64,000 nt of DNA from Gorsachius magnificus (lineage: Eukaryota > Chordata > Aves > Pelecaniformes > Ardeidae): assembly GCA_034008185.1 (NCBI GenBank), contig CM067082.1, forward strand, positions 158,479,895-158,543,894, given 5' to 3'. Below are positions 9,181-51,926 of this stretch, one piece after another. The number at the start of each line of letters is the position of its first letter. Position 1 is the first letter of the stretch. A program made the translations under genes and the position numbers. The notes beneath the pieces are model-generated. The model did no database searches and was not told the DNA's origin. It saw only the letters and a program-made list of their open reading frames with translations.

Positions 9181-11747
9181 GAGGCCCTGGGTTGCAGGAA
9201 TCACCTAATTAAACACTTGTGTGCGGTTCCAGGCGCTGCCCGAAGATGCTGAGTGGCAACCCGCAGAATAGCGTGGAAGTCTCACGGTGCTTCCTCGCTT
9301 TTCGCTGCCGTCAGAAGGCCGTTACAGCAGGAGCGTGCAAGGACTCGTTGTGCTCGGGTTCTCAACAGCACCGAGCCAAAATTCATCTTTGCTTTCCACA
9401 AAACACAGAAGTTGCGTGGGCGCGACGGTGCGCTTCGTTAATGGTTAGACTTTGTTAATCAGAAAAGGTGCCAAGGGGTCAGCGCCATCTCAGGGACGGT
9501 GTTGCTTTAGGAAAAGGAGCGATGAGGGCAGCTTAATTTATGAGGGAAATAATTGTAGCCTGGGCGTGCCGATCTGCCTTTGTATCACTGATTCTCTGGC
9601 AACGTGAACTCGTACAGCAAGGCAAACGTGGGAAAAGGTAGACTTAAAGTTACGGGCAATTTGAAAGTCTGAAGTTCTGTGTGGTAGTTCCAACACTGAA
9701 CTCAACGTGGGTTTGAGACAGGTTTTAGCAATTACTGCCTAAGAGCTTATCTGCATGCAGAGTTCTTAGCTTGTTTTTTCTGGCCTTTTCTGTTCACTGA
9801 TTTTTCGTATCATCCACGTCTTCATAAAATAAAACCTTTCAGAGCACTAATCCTGAGAAAAGCTTTGTTTTGACACTGAAATGCCATTTGAAAACATTCT
9901 TAAAAGCTGTCTTCACCGAGAAGCGTTGAGATGCCCGGGATGATTTAGGCTTACCGTGTTTCTCATCGTGCTCTGCAGGCCACAGCTACCTTCACGTCAG
10001 CTGTACAGAGGACGCGAGCCGAAACGTGACGGGAAGCTGGTCAGCTTAAGAGTGTGTCAAACTGGAATTTCCCTAAAATGTATCTGCCTGCTGGCAGAAC
10101 CAGAAGTCTAGGTAAGACAGGCTGAAGTAACGCCATGCGGGACGGGAGGAAGGGGGAAAGAATACAGCAAATTTGCAGCAGTGGCAAATAGAATCATAGA
10201 ATCATAGAATGTTTTGGGTTGGAAGGGACCCCCAGAGGTCACCCAGCCCAACCCCCCTGCAGGAGCAGGGACACCTTGAACCACATCAGGTTGCTCACAG
10301 CCCCGGCCAACCTGGCCTGGAATGGTCCCAGGGATGGGGCCTCCACCCCCTCTCTGGGCAACCTGTTCCAGTGTTTCACCACCCTCATAGTAAAGAATTT
10401 CCTCCTTAGATCCAGTCTAAACCTACCCTGGTTTAGTTTAAAACCATTATCCCTTGTCCTGATGCGTTGGGGTCTCCAGCTTCAGCACCGTTATTCAGAA
10501 GACGGAGCGTGAGGTCCGGTTATTTCCGCAGGCTCCGAAGGGTTAATGGGTAACCTTCATCCCCCTGCAGTGCTTCCAGGTAAGAACAAGGACAAGGACA
10601 GAAGGTGTGCGTAACTTACGCCATTTTTACCCGCTTAGCTTAAAAAGCCTGCATCACCGTTCCAAACTCAGCTGTTAAGTAACAAAGCACTTCGTTTCTG
10701 GGGGCTTAGAATTACAGAAAATTGCTGTAATACAATGACTTTGTAGAGAATGTGTCAAGCCATCTAGAGCACAACCACTTAATTATAGTTCTCCACTTGC
10801 TTCCTACTGGTTCCGGTATTTTTACTGTATTACTCTGTAGTCTCTTCTCTGAGTAACCTAAGAGATGCTGCAAAGGCTGCTTTTAGGCAAGATGTAAATA
10901 CAGTTTATCACTCCTTGTAACTGTAAAATGAAGATAAAACCACAGACAGTATTCTGAGTTTTGGTTTGATTTTGTTCCCAAGCTTTCTTTATCTAATCTT
11001 TATCTTTTCTGTTCTGAAAAAAAACCCCTTAAAAATACCATGTCCAGCAGAACTAACAGAAGAGTCTGCCATCCGTTGCCCTCTAGTTAACCAAACTGCT
11101 GTGCAGCCATTGCGGCTCCTCTCTGTGTTCCTGTCCCATCCGCCACCCGGCACACCTTAGATCTTCATCCAGACACCTAAAAATCCATGTATTTTCCCCA
11201 GCCGTGTCCTCCAAGCTGCCCGGCCTCCGTTAACCTCTCTTCTGTCCGCGTCCCTTCGCTGCACAACAGACAGCAAGCAGCACAAAAGCCATGAAAATCA
11301 CGATGTGACCGCCGTGTCCAGACTGCTTGAGCCTACGCCACCGCGTGTGGGAAGGGGAACGATTTGACTCCTGGCTCCCACAGGAGAACTCGGTATCTCC
11401 GCTTTTTTTAAATGCCTCCATTGAGCTTATTTGAAACTAGTGAGTAAGTTGAGAAGTTATCAGAAAAGGTGCCAAGGGGTCAGCAGCATCCTGGGGACTG
11501 TGTTGCTTTAGGAAAAAAAAAAAAAAAAAAAAAAAGTCATCCCCGTGGCCCATCCTTAAATGAGAACAGAGACGTATCTGCTTGATGTCTCTTTCCCAAA
11601 TGAAGTTCCTAACACATGTATTAAAACAAAACAGAAACTTGTTTTTTGAGACAGAAAACTGTTCAGTTTTCAATGACTGCAAGCAATGAAGTCTTGTAAT
11701 TCTCGTAGAATATCCTTTTTAATTTGGTTTTCATTTACCATCTTTTA
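9181..11747. other. Non-coding interval with one CR1
   Basis: Besides the CR1 at 10.2-10.5 kb I see no gene. A short segment, CAGAAAAGGTGCCAAGGGGTC, occurs at 9461 and again at 11461, each followed by similar sequence, so the two spots share a small duplicated or repeat-derived piece of about 60 bp. Confidence 0.5.
10190..10476 (-). mobile_element. CR1 LINE 3' fragment
   Basis: Reverse CR1, beginning with the inverted octamers ATAGAATCATAGAATCATAG and continuing GGTTGGAAGGGACCCC, typical of the CR1 3' UTR; the 5' truncation is near 10476. Confidence 0.93.
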
Positions 11748-12545
11748 GAATAGAATAGAGTCTGATTGTTTGGGTTGGCAAAGCCCTTTAAGCTCCCCCA
11801 GCCCAACCGTTCCCCTACCCCTGCCATCCCACCCCCAAACCCCGTCCCTCAGCACCGCCTCTGCCCGGCTGTTAAATCCCCCCAGGGCTGGGGACTCGAC
11901 CCCTTCCCTGGGCAGCCCCTTCCAGCCCCTGACAGCCCTTGGGGGAAGGAATTGTTCCCCAGGGCCAACCTCACCCTGCCCTGGCACAACTTGAGGCCGG
12001 TGCCCCTCGTCCCATCGCCCCTTCCCTGGGAGCAGAGCCCGACCCCCCCGGCTCCCCCCTCCTCTCAGGCAGTTGTAGGCAGCCATGAGGGCTCCCCTCA
12101 GCCTCCTCTGCTCCAGGCTGAACCCCCCCAGCTCCCCCAGCCGCTCCCCAGCAGCCTGGGGCTCCAGACCCCTCCCCAGCTCCGCTGCCCTTCTCTGGAC
12201 ACGCTCCAACCCCCCCAGGGCCTTTTCCACCGGGCAGCTTTCCAGCCCCTCTGCCCCACGCCTGGAGCGCTGCCTGGGGTTGTGGTGACCCCAGGGCAGG
12301 ACCCGGCCCTTGGCCTTGTTGACCCTCACCCAGCTGGGCTGGGCCCATGGATCCAGCCTGGCCAGGCCCTCTGCAGAGCCCCCCTCCCCCCCAGCAGACC
12401 CACACTCCCGCCCAGCTCGGTGTCCTCTGCAGATTTACTGAGGGCACACTCAATCCCCTCGTCCAGGTCACTGATAAAGATATTAAACAAGACCGGCCCT
12501 AGAACTGAGCCCTGGGGGATACCCTGGGAGGGCGAAACTCCCGGC
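11748..12545 (-). mobile_element. CR1 LINE fragment including reverse-transcriptase remnant
   Basis: Reverse CR1 of about 800 bp, the longest or near-longest in the window. Its 5' part (12410-12545) still encodes part of the CR1 ORF2 reverse transcriptase on the minus strand: [19 protein letters not shown], with SAEDTEL where active CR1 has FADDTKL, so the catalytic Asp pair is damaged. It abuts the CpG island at 12.55 kb. Confidence 0.92.
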
Positions 12546-12559
12546 CCCGCTGCCACCCG

Positions 12560-13450
12560 TGTCTCCCCGCAAGCCTCCAGCTCCGGGAAGCCGAGAGAGA
12601 GCCGGGCCCGGGGCTGCGGCCTCTCCCCGGCCCGGCGGCGAGGAGCGAGGAGCCAGGCCCCAGCAGCGCCCCTCAGGGCCGCGCTGAGGCGGAGGAGGCG
12701 GGATCCACCCAGGGGCCGGGGCCCCGCAGGCCGCGCCGCCTATTGGCGCCAGCCGTTGCCGTGGGGACAGGCCCCGCCCCGCGCGCCCCCGCGCGGGCTC
12801 GCACTCTCGTGCCTCTGGCCGGTGGAGGGTGGGGTGAGGGGAGCGAGGGGGTTTCCGGGGGGAAGGGGCGGGCGCGGGCGGTCCCCGGAAGGGCGGGGGG
12901 CCGGGCCGGGGGCGGCGCCAGAGGGCTGCGAGGAGGTGGGTGTCGGGGAGCGGGGCCGGCGCCGCCCGCCCGGGGGGGGGCTCGGGCCGGGCGGCGGCGG
13001 GGCCCAGCGGCGCGGAGCCCCGGGGCGGGGGGGCGGCGGCCAAGCCCAGGCGCGGTGCCCGCCCAGGGGGGCGGGAGCCTCGGCCTGAGGGGAGCCCCGG
13101 CCCGCGGGAAGGGGCCGGGCGGGGGCCTGGGCCTGTGCGGCCGGGCGGGGCCGGCGGGGATGCCCCGCGGAGGGGGCACCGGGCGGGGGCCGCTGCCCCG
13201 CTGCCGCCGCGGGGAGCTGGGGAGCGCCGCCGGCGGGGGCGCGGGGCCGGCCGATCTCCCGGGCGCCGCTCCCCGCCGGTGCTGGGCGAGCGGCCGGCGG
13301 GGAGAGCCCCGGCTGGAGCGGGAGCTGAGCCCCGCTTCGGGAAACGACACGGGGCGCCCCGGGGGCCTGGGCTCGCCCCCGGCTTTCTCACCCGTGCCGC
13401 GGGGAAGCCTTCGCTCCTCTCCCACAGCCGCTCTCCGGCGTGGCTCGCAG
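12560..13450 (+). promoter_or_regulatory. CpG island, candidate DHX30 promoter
   Basis: About 0.9 kb of very CpG-dense sequence with an inverted CCAAT (ATTGG, 12742-12746), a GC box (GGCCCCGCCCC, 12770-12780) and a donor-like GGAG|GTGGGT near 12934. It lies 3.1 kb upstream of the DHX30 exon that carries the ATG and begins with an acceptor. A non-coding first exon here would fit. Confidence 0.5.
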
Positions 13451-16400
13451 CCCGTTTCTTAGTTCTGTCTCTCCCTTCCCTTCCTGTAACTTACCCTGTT
13501 GTCACTGGCGGCACCATATTTTTCCCCCCGTGGCCACTGGAACCGTGAGGCTGGGTCACCCACCCAGTCCACAGCGCTCAGTCTCACGAGCGGTGGGTGC
13601 CCAAGAGCATCTGATGCCTGGTCCCACCTCTAGCACTTTATTGTCCCCCCTTCCAGCCTGTCAGAGTTCAGCAACGGGAATCCTGCGGAATTAGGACTGG
13701 TAAAGAAAGGTTTCTTGCAACAGATCCACCCCTTCTTCGGCCCAAATCGCTGAAAGTCAAACTGTTTCGCTTTGCGTGGACCCCGGGGGAGGTGATCCTT
13801 GAGGGTGAAGGATATGTAAGGCGACACGATTTCTCCTTTGTTCTCACGACAAAGCACTTGGGGCTGTACCTCTTCACACGCTGCTGGAACAGTAGACAGT
13901 AACCAGAAATCCTGTGATATTCACTGCATCTGAATATTCTTTCTTCTTGGGGGATGTGGTTTCTCCTCGTACATGCATGTAGCTATTTTCAAGTGGATCA
14001 AGGAAACCCAACGAAGACCCAATTCCCAGGCCTTTGAGACTTTATCTAACGGTTTCCAGTGCCGCGTTCACTGGTTTCACTCTTTGCCTTTGCGGTAGGG
14101 GCAGTAAGTCTATTGCTAACAAACTTTTAGCGTCTCTTTTGCCGTCTGGGATTCTAGTACTTTGCCAAGCATGAGGCATCAGGCGCTCTGCAGTCTGATG
14201 GCATCATCGTGCACGGTTGAGTCTCGTTCCAAACATCTTGTCCGTAAGAGTCCTGTGTCACTGTATTCCACTTCTTTGTAAATCCCGTGTCCTGTGAAGC
14301 CCCACATCTCTCTCCTGTCATCAGAACCTGACAAAGTATATTTTGAATCTTCCAGTGTATCCCCCTTTCAATGATGTTCCTGCATCCCTTTCACTTCCGT
14401 GAAGCAGCTGCCACAGTTGGACGCCTTTTTTTTTTTTTTTTTTTTTCTTTTCTTTTTTTTGGTATCGGGATCTTCAGCAGCAAACCCCTGGGGTTTCCAC
14501 CAGGCTGCTGGCTGTGTTAGAACTGACGATTCCCAGTTCAGGATCCTCTGTGTTCGGGTCCACCAGATCTGGTCCTGAGTAATCCAGTGATGATGCTGCA
14601 GGGGCGGATCTCTTAACGACCCGTACCGTAAACCTAAGCTTATCTATCCAAGCTCTTCTCTTTCGGCTTTGGCCATGTTCCTATTGGATGCTCAAGCTTT
14701 TAGTACTCAAATTCCCTCGTGTCATTTAAAAGGGATCCCCCAGCAGTGGGACAGCAAGAGCTGGATTCTGTTTGTGGACCTCACCTGGATTGTTTCATCT
14801 CTCTATGCCTTTTTTTTCTCTTCCCTGTCCTGTCCCTGCTCCCTCCCAGTCTGACGCAAGCTCTGTCAGACTCGGGGCTGCCGTTGGTCGCACAGTGAGG
14901 GTCCCCGTCTCACCCGGGAATCTACAGGCACAATTATGAAGAACAACTTTGTTAGAGTCTTGCTTGGCAATGGGGCTCTCGGTTGTTAATCTTGTGAGTT
15001 CATCCATGTAGGGTTTTCAATATTTATTTTTCCCTTGGTCTTCAACTTTGTCTGGCGTTTATTTTTGGAAGTGCCCTTCTGCCCATCCCAGTGTAGGTGA
15101 GATGTTCTTTGTTCTCTTTTCCACTGATTTCTGGTCTGTAGGGTAAGCCTTGCAGTTTATCTGCCTTAAAGCTGTTGTAGACCAACTTCCCCGTATTCTC
15201 CAGAATATGTTGTCTGTCTGCAAGCAAACAGCTTCCCCGTTTTTGTCATGCTTGAAAATTCGGGAGGAAGATGTGACCGACACCTCCGTGACTTAGATTT
15301 AAGAATATATCGCGACGTTCCCTGTCGTACTCCTGGTTGTCTCTCTCCAGTGACTCCAGAGCGTTCAAGGGCTTGCTTTTTCGTGTCAGAGTGATATCGG
15401 ACTCGTATAATTTATCAGAAATACTCTTGGCTCTAAGATGGTTTGTACCTTGACTGAGACGATCCCTACGTGCGGGGGCACAGGACTGCGATGTGGTCCG
15501 CTCTTTGCACTTGCAATTTGCATTCCTCCCGTGACTTAGCTCCACGGTTGAACGCTTCAGCCTTAAGAATCTTGCTCGACAACCACAAAAGAGTCCTCTA
15601 ATTTCGTTCAGCACAGTGACTTAGTTAGACTGAGGATGTTTTCCTCTGCCATCTTGGTAATTACTACAGCATGTGTTGTTTTTTCATTTTTAAACAAGTC
15701 AAATAACTGTGTTTTTATTTATTTAGTCATTGAAGAAGACAAAGCGTAGGCTTGTCAGCAACTGCAGGCTTGGTTTTACGTGCCCGTGGGGGGGTGACCT
15801 GCTGAACAAGGTGTCATGTCCACAGAGTTCTGTTCTCAGAGTGGGGTTATTTTAGGCCCTGTTTGCTGTTGCTGAAGTAAACAGTAATTTTGTCATTAGT
15901 TTCACTGGAAACAAAAGTGGATAATTTGAAAGCATAATAATTGTAGGATATAAATTGTGTGCGCAGGAATAGCCATTAACACGGATAGTTAATGTTAGCG
16001 TCGTGTAAGTGAGCACCCTCGCCCTTCTGATCCAAGTGTGCTCGAAAATCCTTGTTACTCTGTTACCGAGAATGCCGAAAATGTATTTAATATTTGGCGT
16101 GACAGATAAAGCACCCCAAAACAAAGTTCATTTTATTTTTCTTAGAAATTAAAATAGAAAATTTAACGTCATTTCAGCAAAGAACGGTATCAAAAGTGCG
16201 CATTTCTTTCTTCTCTTGTTTTGCTGTACAAAGGGGGAGTAATGGCAGTCAGTTACCTACTTCTGGCATTCTGACTTCAAAAGGTTTTAAAAAAAATCCC
16301 CAAATCAGTGCAGTCGTGGAGGCAAAGCCCTTCCAAAGCCTACGAACCGCTGGTTGAGAAGACGCTTCCTCCCTTTGGGTGTAGAGCAGCCAGTTATAAC

Positions 16401-16596
16401 GCGATAGCAAATAAGTACACGCACTCTTTGGATCAAACGGGTGGGACAGAAACACCGAGGTGGAAGTTGTTGAGGGCTCTCAGTTTTGTCCTGTGCTGAA
16501 GACAGCTTGTTTCAGACGTGCCAAGCGCTCGAAGCTTCTCAAAGGAAATACTAATTCTAATTTCTTGTTTCTTTTTGCTACCTCTCGCTTTCCTAG
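13451..16596. other. Non-coding interval upstream of DHX30 coding exon 1
   Basis: No recognised gene. Contains T-rich tract at 14427-14460. Short protein-like minus-strand frames (13630-13857, 15246-15614) show no family I know; they may be a decayed element. Confidence 0.45.
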
Positions 16597-16617
16597 GAAT
16601 CAACCCTTTTCACTGTG

Positions 16618-47984
<31,367 letters not shown>

Positions 47985-48048
47985 GCAGAGCTGGAGGATT
48001 GTGTGGGGACTTGTAATTTGTATAAAGATGTTCACAAATGTTTATTTA

Positions 48049-48054
48049 AATAAA
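48049..48054 (+). terminator. DHX30 poly(A) signal AATAAA
   Basis: Canonical AATAAA 65 bp after the DHX30 stop codon, in an AT-rich stretch, followed within 30 bp by a T/GT-containing sequence. Confidence 0.8.
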
Positions 48055-48865
48055 GTTCTATTTATCCCTTGTGAAGTCATCTCTCTCCATCCTAGAAGAT
48101 TAATGTTGTCTGAATCTCCTGCTGTCGGCTCCGTGCATGGTCACCGCCTAGGAAGAACCAGCGCAGCACCGCCTGGAATGGACTGGGAGTGCCGACGGAC
48201 CCTGACGCGAGCTCCGTGGACGCCCACCTCCTCCACTCTTAACAGCGTCAGTCCCTGAACTGGAAAGCGAGGACGCAGCCGCCGCGGGCTGTCCTCTGCC
48301 CCATCCCCACGGGGCCGGGCTGGGGCGGCTCCCCGGAAGGGGCCGGACTCTGGGCTCACGGCTGTGCCTGCTCCGGGGGCCGCGCCGGGCAAGAGCGTGG
48401 ATCCGGCAGCTCTGGTGCAGGGTGGTGATCGTCGTCGTCTTCGCTCCCTGAGGACGGCGGAGGGGAGGAAGCCCCGAAGGCGCCGGACTGGACGCGACGT
48501 TCCACGCGGGATCTCCGAGCCTCGCAGCGGGGGCCCTGCCACCCCACAGCGTGAGCGCAGTCGTGGCGTTATGAGTGTGAGATGTGACTTGTCGTTCCTA
48601 TTCTGCCTGTACTTTTTGTCCTCTTGTGTTGTTATTATTTTTTTTTTTATTATTATTATTATTTCTTGTTCTCCCTATGCCAAGGAGGCCGGATCCCTGT
48701 AACTTGTGCAACACAGGACGCGATTGTAGATGCCAGTCTGCCTGTGAGCGCGTTCTCCTGCGGGAAGCCAGGAGCATAGGCACAAAATTCTTTGTTTTCT
48801 ACGAACAGGGACCATATTTCTGTGGAAGGAGGATTGTTGACAGGCACAGCGTTAAGTGAGAAACC

Positions 48866-48985
48866 TGAAGTTTAATCCCAGCTTTGCCTTGGATCCCCTG
48901 TCAAGCGACGACAGTGACCTACCTCACAGGGCTGTTGTGAGGCTTCGTTAATGTTTGTAACGCATGCGAGCCCTCGGGCGGGACG
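48866..48985 (+). mobile_element. MIR SINE fossil
   Basis: TTTAATCCCAGCTTTGCCTT, then CCTACCTCACAGGGCTGTTG and TGAGGC...GTTAATGTTTGTAA, the MIR core and 3' part. Intergenic between DHX30 and MAP4. Confidence 0.75.
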
Positions 48986-49461
48986 GTGCGGGAGAGGGAC
49001 AAGTTCTTCACACTCGGTTTGGGGGCGGCGGGGTTGTGCCCTCGCGCGGGGCTGCGAGCGGGGCTGGAGGGAGAGGCGGCCGCTGCCGCCCCCCAGCAGC
49101 TGAGCGAGAGGCAGTTGCAGGGCCTGGGATCATTTTGTTTTTATTCACCGTTTCTTACGCTCTTTGTATCTGAAATCAAGGCGGGGGTTGACCGCACCTC
49201 TGCTGGGTCAGGGAAGTGGCCGAAATCCCTCGGCTGCGAGGCCGGGGCCCTTCCTGCGCACAGGAACGATGGCGAAGGGGGGCCCTGCCCTCGGGCCGGG
49301 AGCCGCCTTCCTCGGGGGCCACCCTTTGGTTCTCCCAGTTGTTCTCTGCTGAGATTTAATTTACTCGTCATGGGCTTTAATTAACGGAGCTGCGGCCTCT
49401 GCCATGGGAGCCGACGTGCTGTAGCGGGGTGCGTGCGGGAGCCCCAGGCCGCAGCGCGCGG

Positions 49462-49775
49462 GGGGGGGGGGGGGGCTTGGGGCCGACTCCGGTGTTTCTG
49501 TTCTCTGCCAGCCCCGGGGGGGGGGGGGGGGGGGGGGGGGGAGGGGGGGTGGCGGGGGGCCCATGCGGGGCCTGCGGCCTGTGTTCGCTCAAAACTTTTC
49601 ATCTTCATTTCACTTGCTCGAGGTTGTCACTATTATTTGACCGGTGTTTGTTTCTTTTGGCCTGTATAATGGGCGCTATGGGTTTTCCCTTCCAGCAGGT
49701 TTAAAAAAAAAAAAAAAAAAGGAAAAAAAAAAGAAAAAAAAAGGAAAAAAGGAAAAAAAAAAAAAAAAAGACTAA
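49462..49775. repeat. G-run and A-run block in the intergenic region
   Basis: Runs of 12 or more G at about 49461-49475 and about 30 G (one A interruption) at 49515-49548, then A-rich sequence with short GG interruptions at 49703-49769. G-runs could form quadruplexes and are hard to sequence accurately. Confidence 0.9.
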
Positions 49776-50704
49776 GCTATTGTCTAAATGGTTCAGAACT
49801 AGTGTGATATTGGGATACTTCAGTGGCTGTTATGTGATACTGGATCTTTTTACAACATAGATTAAAGACAATAAAAAGGGATAGAGTAGTAACTGCCTCT
49901 GTCCTCTTCATTCTTATTTTTTTTCTGGTTTTTTTTTTTTGTGTTTTGTTTTGGGTTTTTTTGCAGTAGCTGAGCATAGCCTCAAGCTCCTGGGTTTTCC
50001 TGCTGCTTTTCCTGGCCCTGGGAAAGGGCTCGGGGGGGCTGAGAGGTTGGAGCTGTGGGAGCCTGTGGGGGAAGCGGGGACGGGGGCTGCCCCCAGCCAC
50101 ACTGGGCACAGGGAGGTGGGCGAAGCCCCCTGGGGCTGCTGGTGGCCCTGGGTCAAAGCCCTGGCCAGGGCATGGCTGGTGGGGGTCTCTCTCTGTGCCC
50201 TAAGCCAGAGCCAAGGCAGAAAGTCTTGTTTAAGAGCGGCTGCGAGGCGGTGGTGGCCCCTCAGGGCCCCCCGTTAGTCGCCACCCTGTACAGGACCTTG
50301 GGCTTCCCCGGAGCTGGGCTTGGCTACCGCTTGGAGAGGAGCCAGGTGGGATGGACAGAAGGATGAGACCCCCCCCCGGGCCACTGCCAGTGCAAACGGG
50401 CTCCCCCTGCCTCCCCCCCAGCAGCCACCAAGGGCTCGTGCTGGCCATGGGGCTGCTCCCCCCGCCCCCCCCCCCCCAGCACCCATCGCCCCTCTGAGCC
50501 CAGCCTGGAGGAGCAAAGCCAGGGACGGGGACACGGGGGGGATTCTTCCAGGGGTTAAGGTTGCTGGAGACAACAAAATTGCTTCACCCCCTTCTTCACG
50601 CCCCCCTCTGCCACCAGTGTGGGGCATCAGGTGTCCCCTGCCCAGCCTCCCCCACCACCACCACCACAAACTCAGGCCCAAGCTGGGGAGGAACATCTAG
50701 AAGC

Positions 50705-50710
50705 TTTATT
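50705..50710 (-). terminator. Minus-strand poly(A) signal (distal MAP4 candidate)
   Basis: AATAAA on the minus strand with a GTGGTGG-type GT-rich element about 35-50 bp downstream. It is the last strong minus-strand signal before the DHX30 3' end. Confidence 0.55.
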
Positions 50711-51116
50711 TCAACCCTTTACAATAATAAGAATCACAACATCAAATGGGGAAATGTTGCTAAGGAGACGACAGCTTTGCAGCCCCGCGTGCGGGAGGGC
50801 GGCCCAAAGGCAGGAGCAAACCCGTAGGAATTCGCTCCGCGGCAGGAGGGGGCTCTGCCCCGGCCCCCCCTGCCCCCAGAGCCGCTGTCTCAGGCCTTAC
50901 ACCACACATGAACCCCCCCTGTCCCCAGCCCTGTCCCCAGCCCTCGCCGCCCTCCCCGCTGCGGCGCAGGTACAGCCGCGGCGCTCGCCCAGCGCCGGCC
51001 GCGCTCCTCCTCGGGCAGCACGGTGCCCCCGCCGCCCCGGAGGAGAGGATACCGCCGCGGAAAAAATCCTATGACACAAAATACTACTACTACCACGTCA
51101 CATTTAGAGAGCAGGT

Positions 51117-51250
51117 GACACGTTGCTCACGCCTCACAACAGCCTGGGGACGTGAGCAGAAGCGTCCCCGGCTTGCAGACGGGGAAACTGAGGCAGGGAG
51201 GTGAAGTGACTTCCCGAAAACACCGAGGGAGCCAAGAGCCGGGGTCAGCG
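51117..51250 (-). mobile_element. MIR SINE fossil (reverse)
   Basis: CCTCACAACAGCCTGGGGAC, then GACGGGGAAACTGAGGCAGG and GAAGTGACTTCCCGAAAACA, ending in GAGCCGGGGTCAG, the reverse MIR consensus order. Confidence 0.75.
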
Positions 51251-51926
51251 AGGCTCCCGCGAGGGGGGGCGGGGGGATTTGAAAGGCAAACGCTTGCTCT
51301 GGCTGGACTTGAGGTGGTGAGGAGGAAGGAGATGGAGCACGCGTCCCGCTGCTGCCTCCCGGAGCCATTTTTCCACCCCACCCTCAGGCTGCCCTGGCCC
51401 AGGAGGGCTTTTGGGTGCCATCACGCCCAAGCCTGGAGGCTGCCGGCCTCCCGACGGCGACGGCTGCTGAGCCTCTTGCCGGGGCAGCATCGAGCAGCCC
51501 CCAGCCAGCTCAGAGGACGCGGGAGCCCCCGGCCCCCCCAAAGACGTCACCGACACCGAGCTCCTGCCACGTTACGAGAAAACTAGAAATCCTGCCTAAA
51601 GAACACGAACACACGAGGGTCCTAGCGCCCCAGTCACGGTGGGGGGGGACAACAGCGAGGGGTCAGCGTAGAAAACTACATTCAGTGTGCGGTCAGGACC
51701 CCAACCCAAGGGGGGGGGCACAGGCTGGGGGGCAGCAGCAAAGCCCCTGCGGCTGCCCACGCCTGCGGCCTCAAGCCCACAAACTCAATTACTTGAAGGT
51801 ACTTTAGAGTACAAAAAGCCCCAAAGTTACGGTGTGTGCCACTGATATGCAGGGAGACGCCAGAGGGGAGGGACCCCCGCGCCTGCCGGAAGGAGCCCCC
51901 CACTCCCGGTCCTTGCTGCTGCCCCA

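Larger units (their letters stand above)
48073..50689. other. DHX30-MAP4 intergenic region
   Basis: Contains an MIR fossil, G and A runs, and a plus-strand AATAAA at 49870-49875 that could serve a longer DHX30 transcript. GC-rich frames near 48.3-48.6 and 50.0-50.6 kb have no recognisable protein. Confidence 0.6.

Noticed and set aside
11766..13088. 440-codon open frame on the plus strand
   Set aside because: Its left part is reverse CR1 and its right part is the CpG island. Openness follows from GC richness; several opposite-strand frames are equally open.
48364..48859. Frames downstream of DHX30 as a small gene
   Set aside because: No conserved domain. The interval includes simple repeats and is adjacent to an MIR fossil.
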